Positions 41,055 to 54,799 of a DNA stretch of 64,000 nt are shown piece after piece. The notes under the pieces are model-generated. The model ran no database searches and was not told the origin of the DNA. It saw nothing but the letters and a program-made list of their open reading frames with translations. The position numbers were made by a program, and so were the translations under genes. How positions within the stretch are numbered: position 1 is the first letter of the stretch; every line of letters begins with the position of its first letter. This stretch comes from Symbiodinium natans (taxonomy: Eukaryota; Sar; Dinophyceae; Suessiales; Symbiodiniaceae), in assembly GCA_905221605.1 (NCBI GenBank), contig CAJNDS010000352.1:1-64000 (forward strand), given 5' to 3'.

Positions 41055-44000
41055 CTCGAGGCTTGGCTTTTGGTGGTTCCAGCTGCTGAGAGCCGTCTTT
41101 GTCCAAAGCGAGAGGCTGACTTTCCTTGTGAGCTTGGACAGCGGGCACAGGCCTGGCGGGGATGGGCGTCAGGCCATGGGGAGGCATAGGGTGATACGAT
41201 TTTGGTTCCGTCAGGCCAAATGAGTCCGTGGGAGACTTAGCGCAAGGGGGCTGTGACGCCTCAACCGTCCTAATCCCATCCGGAGATGCTGTGTGCGTGG
41301 GCCGTGTCCGGGGGCTGGGTGGACGTCGTACGCCAGGCGGCGGGTCCCTAATGTTGCCGCCACTCCGGGGTGGACACGAGGCGGCGCTACCCCCTCCGAT
41401 CCTGTGATCAACTTCACTAGAGGGAGTCGTCACACCAGCATCCAGAGCAATAGGACTCGCGGCCGGCACAACCGCAGGCTCTTTCGTTGCAGGCTCCTTC
41501 GTCAGTGGTCCTCTCTCCCGCGTTGGGGTGCCGCAAGGGGTTCGGGAAACGTCCCGTTTAGCTGGCGGAGGCGGGCTGATAGCTGCCGCAATGGAGCCCC
41601 CCGCGGCCCGAGGCTTGAGCCATGGTGTAACCCCACCGCTCGCCATGGCGCGCGTTGGTGGTCGCCTCGCCTTGGGCTGGCGACTGCTGCGGCGTATGAA
41701 CCTCGACTGCAGTAGCAACCACCACGTCGGGACTGTTACTACCCGCGGGCACAGGGCTGTTTCCCGGGGAGTCCACATCAATCGCAGTTTCGGAGGCAGC
41801 CTTACCCGTACGAACAGGTAGGAGGTGAAGACCACGGGGGGCTCGCAGTATGCCGGCTTTGTGTTCGAAAGCCGAGTCAGCGCGTTGAGCAGATCCCCGC
41901 TTGGGCGGCATCCTAATGCTGGTGTCCCCTAGCAAGCAGGTGAGGTACTGGGCAACCCCATCTCCTTCCCTCACCGGCTGGAAGGGGACACAATACACAG
42001 CATTGGGCAGGGGCTCCAGGACGAAGCCGCGCGTTTGCAGACTAACAATGGTGCCCGAGTAGGAGTTGGAGGTGAAAGAGGGACTCCCCCATCCTTCTTG
42101 CTGAAGTGTGCGGTAAAAAACCTCCCGCTTATCTCCCCAGGTGGCCTTCAAAGCCCACGCTTGATGCAGGGGTGGTGTTTCAAAGAGGTCCAGCCCAACT
42201 TTGCGTTCCGCAGGCAGCACGATGCTGGCTACTGTCCGCTCTCGGAAGGCTTGCTTGTGTAATGCCGTTGCAATGCCAGGGCCATCCATGCTCCACAAGC
42301 TGGCTTGTGTGCGCACATATTCAGCGCAATCAATTAGGCCCCCGGTTGCGCAGGCCGCCATTTGGAAGCATGCACCTATACCATCAGAGTAGTGCGGTGC
42401 CACGAAAACCAAAGCCCCAAGCCCTCTCGTGAAGGAGGAGGTGGCTCGGGCAAACCCTGCCTCGCTACTAAACAGGAATCCAGAAGCCCGACATGTCACA
42501 AAGACACATATCCCAAATGTGGGGCCAGTGGAGCAGGCCGTGGTGATAGCGCCGAAGAAGCGTTTAAGGGACCCTATGCGATTCATGACAAAAGTCCGAA
42601 ACGTCACAAGGCTCCAAGTGTTGGGCGCGCCAGTCAGCGGGAAGTCTTTCGCGGTTTGGCAGGCTTCAAGTAGGCTCATATCGTCATCGCCCAGCGGGTC
42701 TGCGGGGAGACTCAACTGCAGCATAAACTTCATTTGGGTAACAATCCTGGCATACTGAGAGACCATCCCGATGGGGGAGTCAGGATAGACCTGGTGCCCA
42801 AAAGTGAGCACAATGTCCGCCAGGACCATGCCGAGGTCGTAGCTTCTGCCTATTTTGGTTTGGGTCTCATCCTGATCTTGCACCCGTACCCATCGACACG
42901 TTTCCATCCACCTGCCTGCAAGGCTACGCAGTGGCCGCCCGAGCAGGTGCTGCATCGTGGGACCTGGTGGCATACGTAGCCGAGGGACCCTGCCTATCAG
43001 CTCGAAGCGGCACGCCTCCGAGTACCGACATGCGTATAGAATGGCAGCAATCTCAGGAGGGAGGCGCATGGATGAACAGAGCGAGAGGTTGACAGCCGGT
43101 CCGACAATGGCCTTCAGCCCGGCGGCCTGCATGACTGTCTCGGCTTGCTTCGGTTTAACGATGCTTAGACAGAGAATCGATTCCAGCATCGAGACCGCTG
43201 AGAACAACACCTCAGACGCTCCAGAGGAACGGTGGGGCTTGCCCCAAGAGGGCATCTCGCCTTGTCCCTTTTTCCACGGGCCGGAACTTTGGGCCGTTTG
43301 CCGCAAAAGGGCCGCAGGCAAGGTGGCTGGCGTGTGGAGGTCAGCAGGGACCGCGTTGAGACCACAAATCTTTTGCTCCAACAACTCCGTGACGAAGTGG
43401 TAATTGGGTCGCGATCCTCCAGCGGGCTGTCTGTGGTCGCCAATCATGACATCAAGTGCATGCTTGATGTGCGCCAGAATGGTGTTGGAACCAGGCGTGC
43501 CCAATTGCTGGGCTTCATCTCGGAGGAGCAACTCAACATCCTTTAGACGGTTAATGAGCTGCGAGTAGGGAAAGCTAAGCCTTGCCACAATCGTACCATG
43601 TGTCGTGGCTACAAGTAGCCCCCGGTACAAATCGTGCACATCAAAAGGGAGCTTATGTGTGTCCTTCTCCTTGTTACCCGGTATGCGAACGATGCGGCTG
43701 CGAACAAATTCATTGCTAGCAGTCGTGAGCCTATCAACCGCTTCGACATAGGCCCGAACCGATTCATTGCCATGAGCGGTGTACAGGGTGAGCCGGCTCG
43801 TCAGGCACGCAAGGAGTACTCCTAGAAACGCGCAGGATCGTGTCTTCCCGCTGCCGGGCGCACCCGTTATGAATACAGAAGTACGATTAGCGGCCAGGCC
43901 GTACGAGCACGCTCCCAGCAGCGCTGCCAGGTGTCCGTCCGCCCCCCAAAAGGTATCACAAAGGCACGTAAGGAAGGCGGGACCAACCGCGAGCGCAAAG

Positions 44001-44441
44001 ATGCTGGCTCGAGTCCTCGGATCGTGTTCGTTGCTCAACGAGTCATGGGACAGGCGTAGACACTCCGCATGCCACAGCGCAGGAGTCCGCAGGAGTCCGG
44101 GCGTCCTCTTGGCCGGGCAGCGGAGAGTCAGGCAGCGTAGCTAACACGCCACTCAGCAGCGTCGGCGTCCATTCTTTGCGATAGGATTGTTCCTCCGCAA
44201 GCCAAAGGTTGAGGAAGCTTTGCAAGGGGTTGGAAGCCCCCGGACCCGCAGTAAGCGATGCCTGCGCAGCTTGCGTTTCGTGCTTGCCTCTGAAGACTTG
44301 GCAGACCTCCGGGTGAATGAGCTGTGCCCATGTGTCGTGCCAGTTCCCTCTCACCACTAGCCCGATAAGGAGGAGATGGCAGACGCGCCCTTCAGCCAAG
44401 GAAGGTTCGGAGGCAAGTTCCACCTGGACATTTTGATCCAA
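41055..44441 (-). pseudogene. SF1-type (UPF1-like) helicase gene, broken
   Basis: The main frame (44038 down to 41558, 826 codons) has Walker A GAPGSGKT at residues 59-66, a DEAQ Walker B at 174-177, GDHRQ at about 201 as motif III, and SMRLPPEI at about 327. This order matches superfamily 1B helicases of the UPF1 type. Motifs V and VI are not clear. N-terminal sequence continues in another frame at 44043-44441, and a Pro/Ser-rich C-terminus continues in another frame at 41055-41700, so at least two frameshifts exist. The C-terminal frame stops at the LTR of element A, which probably inserted into the gene. Confidence 0.75.
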
Positions 44442-44661
44442 AGAATGATCTTTGGTGGCTTTGGGTGGTTGGTTCTAAGAATCTCTTCTCGCAGTAAGAA
44501 GGCTTCGATCCTGGAGCAAACTAACAGGTCCTAGTGTAGACGCCGCAAAGCTTCGTACCCTGCTGGCGTACCCAACTGCTCACGCTCAATTTGCTTTAGA
44601 ATATCCAGACCATGTGGGAAATTTGCAAAGAACTAACGCAGATAAGAAACACTCTTGTATC

Positions 44662-45051
44662 TTACGCACACCAAAACGAGCAAGTCCAACGCTGCTTGCA
44701 CTGCTGCAGTGTCAAGTTGCGGTCAGTGATTGCTTCGAAGCCTTCCAAAGGATCGGATGACCCCTCCAAAAAACAACAGCCCCTGAGTAACTTTGAGCAG
44801 CAGTGGGTGCAAAGCTGGCATCCGTAAACAGGACCAAGTCGTTGGCATGCTCGTGGTCCGGGCCCGGCAGGAAGAACTTCTTGTTGACGGTGCTGTTGAG
44901 ACAGGCCACCATCTTTTTGCCCATCTTCACAGCCTCCCTTGCATTTCTTGTGACCAACAAGGACATCACTGCCATTGGGAATGCCAAATCCGGCCTTCCA
45001 CGTTGGGAAGCCCACAACAGCTCTCCACACCGCTGCTGCCTCTTTCACCAT
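44662..45051 (-). pseudogene. Copia RNase H relic
   Basis: The minus strand reads WASQRGRPDLAFPMAV, then LVLFTDASFAP, a SYSGAVVFWRG strand and KQSLTAT. These are the connection and RNase H blocks of a copia pol of a family different from A and B. The downstream STAEAEL block is not in frame. No RT is recognisable next to it, so this is an isolated fragment. Confidence 0.8.
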
Positions 45052-45060
45052 GCTCGGGTC

Positions 45061-45384
45061 CTACTCCTCCGTAGCACTCCCTTCTGGGATTTCTCTCACC
45101 ATTGGCAGCTTGCTGAAGGACTTGACTTCCCGGCTTCGAAATTCTCGGTTTTCATTGGAGCAGCGCTTAAAAGCAGTGGGAGTGTACGCTGCAATTGCCC
45201 ACATATGCCCTTTGTGCGGATGAATTTTGTTTTTCATCACCACCTCATCTGGTGTTCTGCCAAAGAGAGCGTCATACTCAGTGAGGTGGCCTGACATGAA
45301 GTCAGCAAGACACTGAAATGCGCTTCCATCAATATTGCTAATTCGATCTTGCGACATGATGCAGATACCTGACAAAATTGCCAA
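45061..45384 (-). CDS. Unidentified ORF, 107 codons
   Basis: I do not recognise this ORF. It lies directly upstream of the RNase H relic on the same strand. It contains HPHKGHMW and could be part of the same decayed element, since retroelement linkers often look like this. No motif confirms it. Confidence 0.2.
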   Translation of the reverse strand: MAILSGICIMSQDRISNIDGSAFQCLADFMSGHLTEYDALFGRTPDEVVMKNKIHPHKGHMWAIAAYTPTAFKRCSNENREFRSREVKSFSKLPMVREIPEGSATEE

Positions 45385-45435
45385 AGGTGCAAAGGAAGAG
45401 AAGGGGCGTTCCCAACTTTAAGAAGGTTAAAAAAG

Positions 45436-45514
45436 AAAGAGAACGGGTGTTCTTAATCTGAAAGGACAAGAACGAAAGAGATTCTTAGAGAAAGAGAACG
45501 GGCGTTCTTAATCT
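45436..45514. repeat. Short direct repeat with internal palindrome
   Basis: AAAGAGAACGGGYGTTCTTAATCT occurs at 45436-45459 and 45491-45514. The second copy contains the palindrome GAACGGGCGTTC. The surrounding 150 bp are rich in AAAGAGA. Confidence 0.8.
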
Positions 45515-46983
45515 CAACTAGTAGAGCAAGAAAGAGAAACGTCAGAGAAAGAGAGAAGGACCTGATGGAATGGTGCGGAGAAGTTGAAGACACAGAAGCC
45601 CTACAGCAGGCCAGAGTGCTGCTTTTACTTCCATGTCGAACTTGTTGGCACAGAGATCAGCTGAGCAAGCCCTGTATACAGGGAAGCGTTGGAAGTGCCT
45701 TGTCAGAAGTTGCCACACCGTAGCCACCTCTCATGACCCCGCTGGGCTTGAAGAACAGCAGCTTTGTCGAGTGCCGAGGCGGAGGTGATCGCAGTGTCCG
45801 ACGGAGTGGCTTTGCTTCGAGCGGTGAGGTCGGCGTTGGAAGACTTGGGGTTGAAGCCGGCACGGTCAAGGTGGTTAAGCCACCAGTGAAGCCGTAGAAT
45901 GTTTTGCTTTCCAGCTGGAGCTTCTTACGCGCTGAACATCACAAGCTGGTTTGCCCTCTAGTCTTTGTTGTGCGCCTGACTGTTGGGTACATAGACAAGA
46001 TTGAGAACGCCCGTTCACACTTAACGAAGCAGCATAGTTGCAAACAGAGACAGCTTACACAAACTCAAATGCCACTTAAGGTGCTTGCACAGCTCCAAAC
46101 AGATTGCAAACACTCTAAAACCGTGAAAAAGGGCTGACCTCTGTACTCCACACTTCCTACTCAAACTGAAAGGCCACAAAACGTTAGATTCATGTTACTT
46201 CTGAAACTCCATAAATTACCACTCTTTACCCACACACTAACACTTGCACCAACCCACTTTGCAACAACAAATGCTTGCAACACACTAAGTTCCAATTGCA
46301 ATTTTTTTCTGCTCTCTTTTTCTGAAGCTGCTTGCAACTTAAGAGATTATCGACAAAAAACAAAGACGGGCAAAGGCAATTTGAACTAAACAAAACAAAT
46401 TTTCTTATGGTTTCAATGATATTATATTAGATGATCTATGTAAAGAGAATGGATATTGAGATATTTGGAATTAAGATTTTCATTTAGGAATTGAAGGAGG
46501 GACCTTAATAAGGAATTTTGCAAATCGATTTATGGTGTAAGATTATAGATCTTAAATGGTCTTTTGTCGGATGAAAAAAGTGTTGCTGTTGTAAATCTGC
46601 TGCGTGTGGTGTTGTGGTTTTGGCGTTTTGGCAGAGAGTCGTGTCGGAGTGTGGTGGTGGCTTTAGTGGGTGGTATGCGTTTGCGTGTGTGTTTGCTGGG
46701 TTCTGCTGGCTGTTCAAGTGTGGAAGTGTAAATTTGGAAACACAAAAGAGGGCAAGAAATCAACTCCAAGGTGGGAAGCCAAAGTGACACAGTACTTGCT
46801 GGCAGATCTGTGTTCTGACCTTCTGGTGCTTTGAACCGCCAAGAATGGAGCAGCTTGCGGAGTGCTTCGGCTCTGGCCTAAAGAAGCAACTGGCAGGAAC
46901 GGCTCCAAGAGGGACCAAGAGGGTTCCTGCTCCACGAACTTGAATGTCGATTAGTTTGGCAGGGGTCGTCCGCCAAAGTTGGA
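45515..46983. other. No recognisable gene
   Basis: This is A/T-richer sequence with only short ORFs in several frames, none with a known motif. I see no repeat of note. Confidence 0.5.
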
Positions 46984-47300
<317 letters not shown>

Positions 47301-47381
47301 ACACGCTCTTAACTGATCATGGTGTTTTCTGCTGTTTTTTCAGTTTTTCTATCGTTTTTCCTGTTTTTCCTCCGTTTGACG

Positions 47382-47399
47382 GGGGGGGGGGGGGGGGGG
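47382..47399. repeat. Poly-G run
   Basis: About 18 consecutive Gs between the two AGT microsatellites. The run could form a quadruplex, and its length may be inexact. Confidence 0.9.
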
Positions 47400-47606
47400 T
47401 AATTACGTGCTCTGCTTTGTGCACACATGACCACGCTCAACTGTTTTGCGGTTCGGTCACGTAAAAGCTCTGCAGAAAACAGGAAGGCTTTCACAACGCA
47501 CGCTCATGCCGCACAGCCCTTACGCTAAGGAAATGCATGCAATGCCCTCGTTTGCTGGAGGCGTTCGGGTTTAAGGACAAGTTTGGCCACATCTTAGAAA
47601 ACCCGC

Positions 47607-47830
47607 GAAACGCTGTAAATACCGATCTTTTCCTCTGTTCTGAGAACACGTCTGCGCAAAATAGGCCCTTTAATTGACCGTTTTTGAAGCCCGAAAACAC
47701 TGTAAATACCGATGTTTTCCTCCTGCGCATAAAGTAGTTGAAAGTAGTTTGCGCGACTTTTGCAACATCCATTTTTCGTGTCCGTAAACGGACAAAGCCA
47801 GGAAACGCTGTAAATACCGAGGTTTTCGTC
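47607..47830. repeat. Three dispersed copies of a 25-30 bp motif
   Basis: GAAACGCTGTAAATACCGA followed by a TTTTC stretch occurs at about 47607, 47693 (as GAAAACACTGTAAATACCGA) and 47802. The spacings are about 86 and 109 bp. The sequence between copies is only loosely similar. Confidence 0.75.
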
Positions 47831-47887
47831 TCTTAACACGAAAATTGCATGCCACAAAACCCCTGCGATCAATTAAGAACGTGACGC

Positions 47888-48385
<498 letters not shown>

Positions 48386-49415
48386 TGAAGTGTTTTTTGA
48401 GTGCAAAACTGGTGCAAAACTGTTTTTGATTTGGTTTGCGTTATTTTTGTATTTTTGCTGACCTCTTTTCTGGCTCTTTGTTTGTCTCTGATTTTGTTTT
48501 GTATGTTTTCTGAATATTTGTTGTTCTATAGTGTTGTGAATCGTTTGACCCTTGCGGCTTCTATGTATATATGTGAATTTTTTGACGCTTGACGCTGGCG
48601 GCTTCTAGAGACCAGAGGTTTTGGTTTACTTTGTTATACTGCAGCTGGCAGCTAAGACGTCGAGCTTCATGGATTTTGCAACTGATGGATTCTGCATCTG
48701 TTCTGCTTCTTGCTCTCGGAGGCTTCAGACATAGCGGGAGAGTGCTTTGCACCCCCATTTTGCCGTTAGGCAAAAATTCCAAGTTCGAGCAACCCGAACA
48801 TTTGCACGAAGTACAAAGTAGGTACAACGAATGTTTTTGAATAAGCAAGGACCCTAATACGCCTTGTGATATTCACACGAGTTTCACGAAGAGTGCGAAG
48901 CAGGACTAGGAGTGTAAGGTGCAGCCAGGTAAAGGCAAGAACAGTTGAAGAAAGAAGATGGTTAGGTCAAGTGAAGTGAAGACCACACAAGAGCCATAGG
49001 CTGGCCACAGGGCTGAGACTCACGAGATGAGGACTCTAAGACAAGCCCGTGTAACTAGACATTCAAGTTTAGAAGTTTCTGCGTGTTTCAAACCGGGTAA
49101 AAGACCATGGACCAATGGAGACGAATGTGCCCGGTACACTTGCAGTCCGAAACAGCTCTTCGTCTTTTGGCACAGCAGTGACAATCACTGCAGAACGGAG
49201 AACGAACGCCCTAAAGCCTTCGACCTGTTCCGAGGCGGGGTGTTAAGTGTACAGCGTGTGTCCAAGTACAGTGAATGGGTGCTGTAGGAAGCACACAGAA
49301 TGCCTAAGGCATGGTGAGAGCATGAAGTGAGATTGGACCCACCGGAGGCTTAGGCTCAAGAACTGTGCGAGAGAAAAGTTCGTTTTCCCGTTTGTAGCAG
49401 GGAGTGTTTTGAACC
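48386..49415. other. No recognisable gene
   Basis: I find no motif in the short ORFs here. GGCTCAAG at about 49351 is an isolated 8-mer without the upstream T-run of the spliced leader. Confidence 0.5.
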
Positions 49416-51272
49416 ATGATGTTTACTTTGTTTTTCAACAGATACGCGTGTGCGTTGTGCCAGCTTCCTGTGGTTGAGGCACTTTGGACCTGGCTGTGCC
49501 TTTGCGGCGCAACTCCATGTGGCCTGTGCCGTGCAAATTTGGCTCCGTTCCGAAAGACCGGCCTGCCTTCAATGCTCCGTGGCCCGGCTCGTCTGCCTTG
49601 TCATGTGCTTGCCGTCTTGTTGGATTTCCCATACAGAACATGTGGGAAACACTCCCTGTCCATGATAAAGAAATTTCCAATGTTTGTGCTGGTATGCCCT
49701 CTGCACCGGAGCGTGTTCTAGTGTTGTGCTGCGCCTGCCTGTCCGCGTTTGATGCCCCGTTGCATGCGCTTGAAAAAGAATGGGCCCCAACCAGACGATT
49801 GGCGCTCCCTTCATCGGAAGACCCCCCTAATGCCGTTTTGTGTGCCGTGGGCCGCGAACACTTGTGGTAGATCTAGCGCGCAACTCGCGAACTTGGCTTT
49901 GCTTCCTTTTTTTGTTCTTGCAAGTGCACCAGCAGTCGCGCACGGACACGTGCTTCCCCCAAATAAAGGGCAAACGGTTGTCTCTGCAAATTTGTTTTGC
50001 CGGCGGCCCGCAACTTGGAAGTTACGAATTCCTTCGTGTGCTGCCCAATCCTGCTGCGTGCATCCGGTCTTTTGCATGTACAAACTGCCGAAAGGTGGTG
50101 CGCGACCATACCATGGTTCCAACTTCCAACCATTGTGCAGAACACTGTTGTGTCAAATGTGTGTTGTTTCCCACCTTGCTCAAGCGTATTTAAGTGGTGT
50201 TGAATTTCAAGCGGCAGCTCAACTTCGCCAACTCAGCGAGCAGTATCCAAGTGGGACGAGGGTGGGAATTCGGTGTATTGCTCCGGTTGTTGTTGACAGC
50301 AATGGGCATGTCCCCAACTTGCTTCAAAACCTGCTTCTTCGGATGTATGCAGGATTCCCATTAGTGTCTGAATTGGACCGTGCCGTGCGCAATAATAATA
50401 GCTGGCCGGCCTCCTTGCCGCACCTTCTTACTCTGCATGCGCAACCTTCGCCTGAGGTGCCAGGTCAACCCACGACCACAGGTGTTGAACATGTGCGCAA
50501 CCCGACAGTGCTGCAAAATGATGAGTCGCGTACTTATGATTGTAGTTATATTTTTTCGACCCACCTTCACCAGCACTCGTGTGTCCAGCGACGAAGCGCT
50601 TAGTGTGGCACACGGCGCCGCTGTTGGGCTTGCAATGCACAAATACCGCACCAAACGCTGTATTACCACGCTCTCAAAATTGCCCGTTCACTGCTTGTTC
50701 ACAATGCTTTGCACCGTCCGCAGCCGCAGCCCATGAGAGATGTACCAGTGAACCCCCGCGTGCCAGAAACTGTGTTTGTGCCCCGAACCCAATCTCCGGT
50801 GCTTCATATGGCAGACTTATCCAGGTCTGTTAATGCATTCGTTGCAAAAGTCAACATGCTCATTGAACACGGATGTTTTGCACTGCTGGAAATCCCCCAA
50901 CTTCGTGTTGAAGGCACCACTGCTTGGGGCGTCTGGCTTCGGATTAATTCATCACAGGGTGCTTTCTCGCGTTGCCCACGTTTGCTGTGCGGAGTCTTGT
51001 TTCATTGTGCTAACCGCACTCTCACCTTTCACGGGAATGCAACCTTAGCCACCAATAGTTTGTTACCCATCTTTCAGAAGTGGACGTATGAAGAAATTGT
51101 TCACATGGATGCGCCGTCTCGGCCCTATTGTACTGATCGGTTGGATTCTGCATTACAAGCAGACCCTGACTCCATCAGCTCGGGCCTTGATGAAAATCCA
51201 ATGGAAGCCGCAAACGGTGCGGTTTCGCCTGGACCAACTCGCATGTTAGATCGGCAGGTGTCCAAAACCTGA
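49416..51272 (+). pseudogene. Cluster of overlapping ORF fragments, possibly one decayed gene
   Basis: Plus-strand ORFs of 70-284 codons change frame repeatedly: 49484-49870, 49840-50193, 49749-50603 and 50709-51272. Their readable parts have a protein-like, Cys-rich composition, for example CIRSFACTNCRKVV and NHCAEHCCVKC near 50075-50160. A single frameshifted coding region is likely. I cannot name a family. A mobile-element protein is possible given the surroundings. Confidence 0.35.
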
Positions 51273-51687
51273 CCTTCGCTCAGGTGCGGAACCACACCCG
51301 CGTGGCGTGGACAATCAGACTTACAATCCAGGGTCTTGCTCTTAAGCCCGATGCTCACAAATGTTTTGCATATGCTCGATGAGCGTCTTCCCCCTGTACA
51401 TTCAGGAGACCCCTCCTCCGCCACCCGCTCCACCACATCATGGTGGCTGCAATGTCGATGAGTCCATGCTTTGCCTTCATTTGCTGCGCCTTCGCCTCCG
51501 CCACCTCCACCTGTGCCCTCTCATTCCGCAGCGGCGTGCAATGCGTCCCACGGCTTGGAGAGTCCCACAACGCCGCGTCGTGAGAAACTGCGCAGGTTGC
51601 GACGTGGTCGGGAGGCACCATTCGGAGCGCGTGATTGGCGGGTGGCGAATTGGGCCAGGCGCCCTGAAGGTCGAGGTGTTCTGGTAG

Positions 51688-52029
51688 TTGATGGAGCAAG
51701 AGCTCGTAGCTTCGACCAAGTCCGTGAAAAGTCCAGATGACGTTTCGCCAAACCACCTCCCCCAGGTCCGCGAAGCCTCCGTTGCATGTTATGCCGCAGT
51801 GCGGCCTCGACGACAGCATCACGTGCGAGGCGAGCACACTCAGGGTCGCACGCTTTTCGCTTTCGCTTTCGCTTTCGCCCTTGGGGTTGCAGATGAGCCA
51901 CAGCAGCCAGAAGCTCCGCGTGCGCGGGATTTGGCGATGTTGCCAGCCCACTTCGGCGGCCTGGGACTGCAATCGGCGGAGCGCACGAGCCCTGCAGCGT
52001 ATTGGGCACGGCCGATGCTTTGCCAATGA
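51688..52029 (+). pseudogene. LINE-type retrotransposon relic (post-RT segment)
   Basis: The end of this frame reads ARDLAMLPAHFGGLGLQSAE and then a SPAAYWA motif. The L-P-x-x-x-G-G-L-G-L pattern followed by AAYWA is typical of the segment after the RT of non-LTR elements in dinoflagellates. The CTTTCG run at about 51857-51880 has expanded within it. No RT domain is readable upstream, so only a fragment remains. Confidence 0.55.
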
Positions 52030-52068
52030 TCTGCGCTTGGCCGATGCTTTGCCAATGATCTGTGCTTG
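52011..52068. repeat. 29-bp tandem duplication
   Basis: Two copies of GCCGATGCTTTGCCAATGAT plus the following 9 bases lie end to end, differing at one or two bases. Confidence 0.9.
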
Positions 52069-52799
52069 GCTGCCTGAATTTGTGTCAGGGCGCACTGGAG
52101 AACATGGCGGTGACGATGCCCCCGGGCTTTGCAATGACCAAGTCTAACGCTGCACATTGCATGTATCAACTAACCCCGGCAACAACAAAGTACTATCCAA
52201 AAGTATACAATCAGAGACATGTCCTTGAAGTCAGAAGTGAAACCACATTTGTGATCATGATATCAACTTGCAAGTACGACAAAGTCAACGTCTGGCAGTG
52301 CGTTTGCATCTCCTGACAGATTCCGACAAGCGTTGCCAAAACATCACGCGCTCGGCTTCCGGACGACCCATAGGCGGGGCGCAGAACGAAGCAACGGCTG
52401 TAGAAACACAATTGTCGCCATAACAAGAAACTGTCAGGATGAGTGCTGATGCGTGGGATTTGTGACCCAGTGTTCGCTCAGGGCCATCATAATGGTACGG
52501 CTGGTCTGCTGGCAATTCTGCCGCTGACGGCGTGCTGGTCTGTTGTACGCATGCTACGTCGCAACCATGAGATAACCGGAGTTAAGCCGCGCAATTCAGC
52601 GTAGTGAGGCGAATCACACTGGGCGCATCGGAGCCGCCCATCTCCGAGCGCCCCGCCCATTTCCCGCACGTCGGGACAAAGGAGGTCGGGCGGAACCGAC
52701 CGATGCAACCACGGAGGCGGCGGAGGAGGGGGCAGGGGAGGGGGAGGCGGAGGAGGGGAGGTTCTGCGCATCCAAACACTGCCATCACGATCACGGTTC

Positions 52800-54770
52800 A
52801 TCGGGCAGAGCAGGAACAGCAAGCCCAGCAACCTTGCATTCCAGAGGGGAGATGCTTGCTCCCAAGAACCACCTCATTTTGATGGACCTCAGTCAAATCA
52901 CAGAGATGCTGCGACCTCCAGACAGGGACATGACGACCTTGAAGATGAAGAGTTTCTGGCCAAGGAAGACGCCGACGAGTCATCCGAAGGCTCCGAGCTT
53001 CAAAAGGGCGAGTATGTCTTCGCGGACAACAAGTAATTTCACCGAGAGGCGATATCTTCTACCATAGTGTCCATGCCGATGTCAGAGAGCAGTCAGAGAG
53101 GGTTTGAAAGATTGGCGGAAGGAGCGCGATTTCGTACGACGAAAGCTGGTGTCGCGACCGGCGGCCTCGCTCAGAGTCCTTTCGTGAAACCACCGCGGCC
53201 CTTCAAGATCGCCTCAGTCAAGTCCAGGATCTGGCGCTGATGACCTCCAAGATCGAACCGGATGCTTCAACCGTCCGGAGCTGGGACACGTCGCAGGAGA
53301 ATGCCCGCTCAAGGAGCAGTCAAGGGCATCGCTACGACTTCCCGCAAGCCCAAGCCCACCTTTTGTGATCTGTCGTGGTTCTGGCACACCCTCGCAAGCT
53401 ACATAACGACCAACGATGCCATCGCAACAGTTGCTACATCCACATCGTCCCTGGGTCGGACGATCTCCATCTCCACAGGAGTTCGTGTCTCCGGGGCAAA
53501 AGCGCTTATGGAGCTTGAGTCGCACAAGCGACGCTTCGGTTTCAGGAGAGATGTCGGAACGAACCCCCTTGTTTCCGCAGAATCGAGCAGAATGCAGTGC
53601 CGTGCGCCGGCATGGGAGGAGCGGCACGCGTCCTCAAGCTGGTCGATGCAACACTTGGAGTAGCAGGAGCGCGTGGACTCTTGAGGTTGACCGTGCGCCC
53701 AAACACCGATCCTTTCCAAACGCCACCGTTGCTTCCGGTGTGCTTTTTGGAGGCTGTTGGAGCTGTCATTGGCTTTCCACGGTCACTCCGCCCCGATGCA
53801 CCGCCTGCCATCTGGTCAACGTGCTGTCGCTACGGCGATGTTCCTTGGTCTCATTTCTTGGATTCCACCGCGGACCCTTTTCGCATAGCCTCCGATGAAC
53901 CACAGTTTCGGGGGTTGGAAGCAGGTCAAGATGCTGGCGGGTTCGTTTTGGTTACGTCTTCGGCGACCAAGGACGCTCGCGGTGACCCTGAGCCAAACGA
54001 GGATGACGATGACATGAAGAAGGACCGCACGTGTACGCATGTTGCGGCATGGTGGGGTGACTGGGATCACAAATGCCGCGCAAAACTCATGCCGAATGAG
54101 CAAGATCGCTCGCGATGCTCTACATGGTTGGACATCGTCCTCATTGAACGTCTTTCGACAACGCACGCTCCCGACTCCCACATCCGAGTCTCCTTTGTGC
54201 AGTTCCGACCCCAGCATCAGGATCCCGACGGTCGAGCATAGCGCCTGCGGGCGCAAGTGAGTCCGGAAGACGTCGAGATGGAACCCTCTGCCGGAAGGAC
54301 TTTTCGAGCGGATGAAGGAAGCGACGGACACTTTCGGTTTGACCAATGAACAACACGGCATCGGGAGGCTCCGAGATCATGGCCGAGTGCTCCGGCCCAA
54401 ACGCTTTTTCATGAAATCGCAAATTGCGACTTGGAAGGCCGAGGCACACGATGGTGGAAGGACAAGATTTTTTATTCACTGGGAACCCGTCCCCCTGCTC
54501 CAAGAAGACCGTCACGATGGAAAGCGCAATGGCCGTATACAATCGACGTGATCGGAAACGTTTTCTGCCTTGCTTGGCGAAGAAGTCTCCGGGACAAGTC
54601 ACTTTCAACCGACTTCAAGAAAAGGAGCGAGCTCACTTTACGAGAAGCATGCACAAGGAGATTCGGACGTTGCTCGAAAGTGGAGCCATGCCCATCATGC
54701 TGGTGGAAGCCGCAAGTTCAGGTCGACCAATGCCAGTAAACTTGTCGGAGCCAATCATCTCATGAATCCT
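52800..54770 (+). pseudogene. Decayed LTR-retroelement: degenerate zinc knuckle, protease-like and linker pieces
   Basis: A degenerate zinc knuckle lies at about 53262-53310 (CFNRPELGHVAGEC, where the second Cys is lost). A protease-like block follows in another frame (53597 on: GMGGAARVLK, LLRLTVRPNTD and PPLLPV). A late block FNRLQEKERAHF...LLESGAM lies near 54600-54690. Their order, Gag then protease then downstream parts, fits one decayed retroelement with many frameshifts. The assignment of the protease-like block is from memory of related dinoflagellate elements and is uncertain. Confidence 0.45.
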
Positions 54771-54799
54771 ACGCGGAAATGCGTCGCGAGGATGAGGAG

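Noticed and set aside
51355-52134. Minus-strand ORF of 259 codons
   Set aside because: It lies antisense to a recognisable LINE fragment and has no motif of its own.
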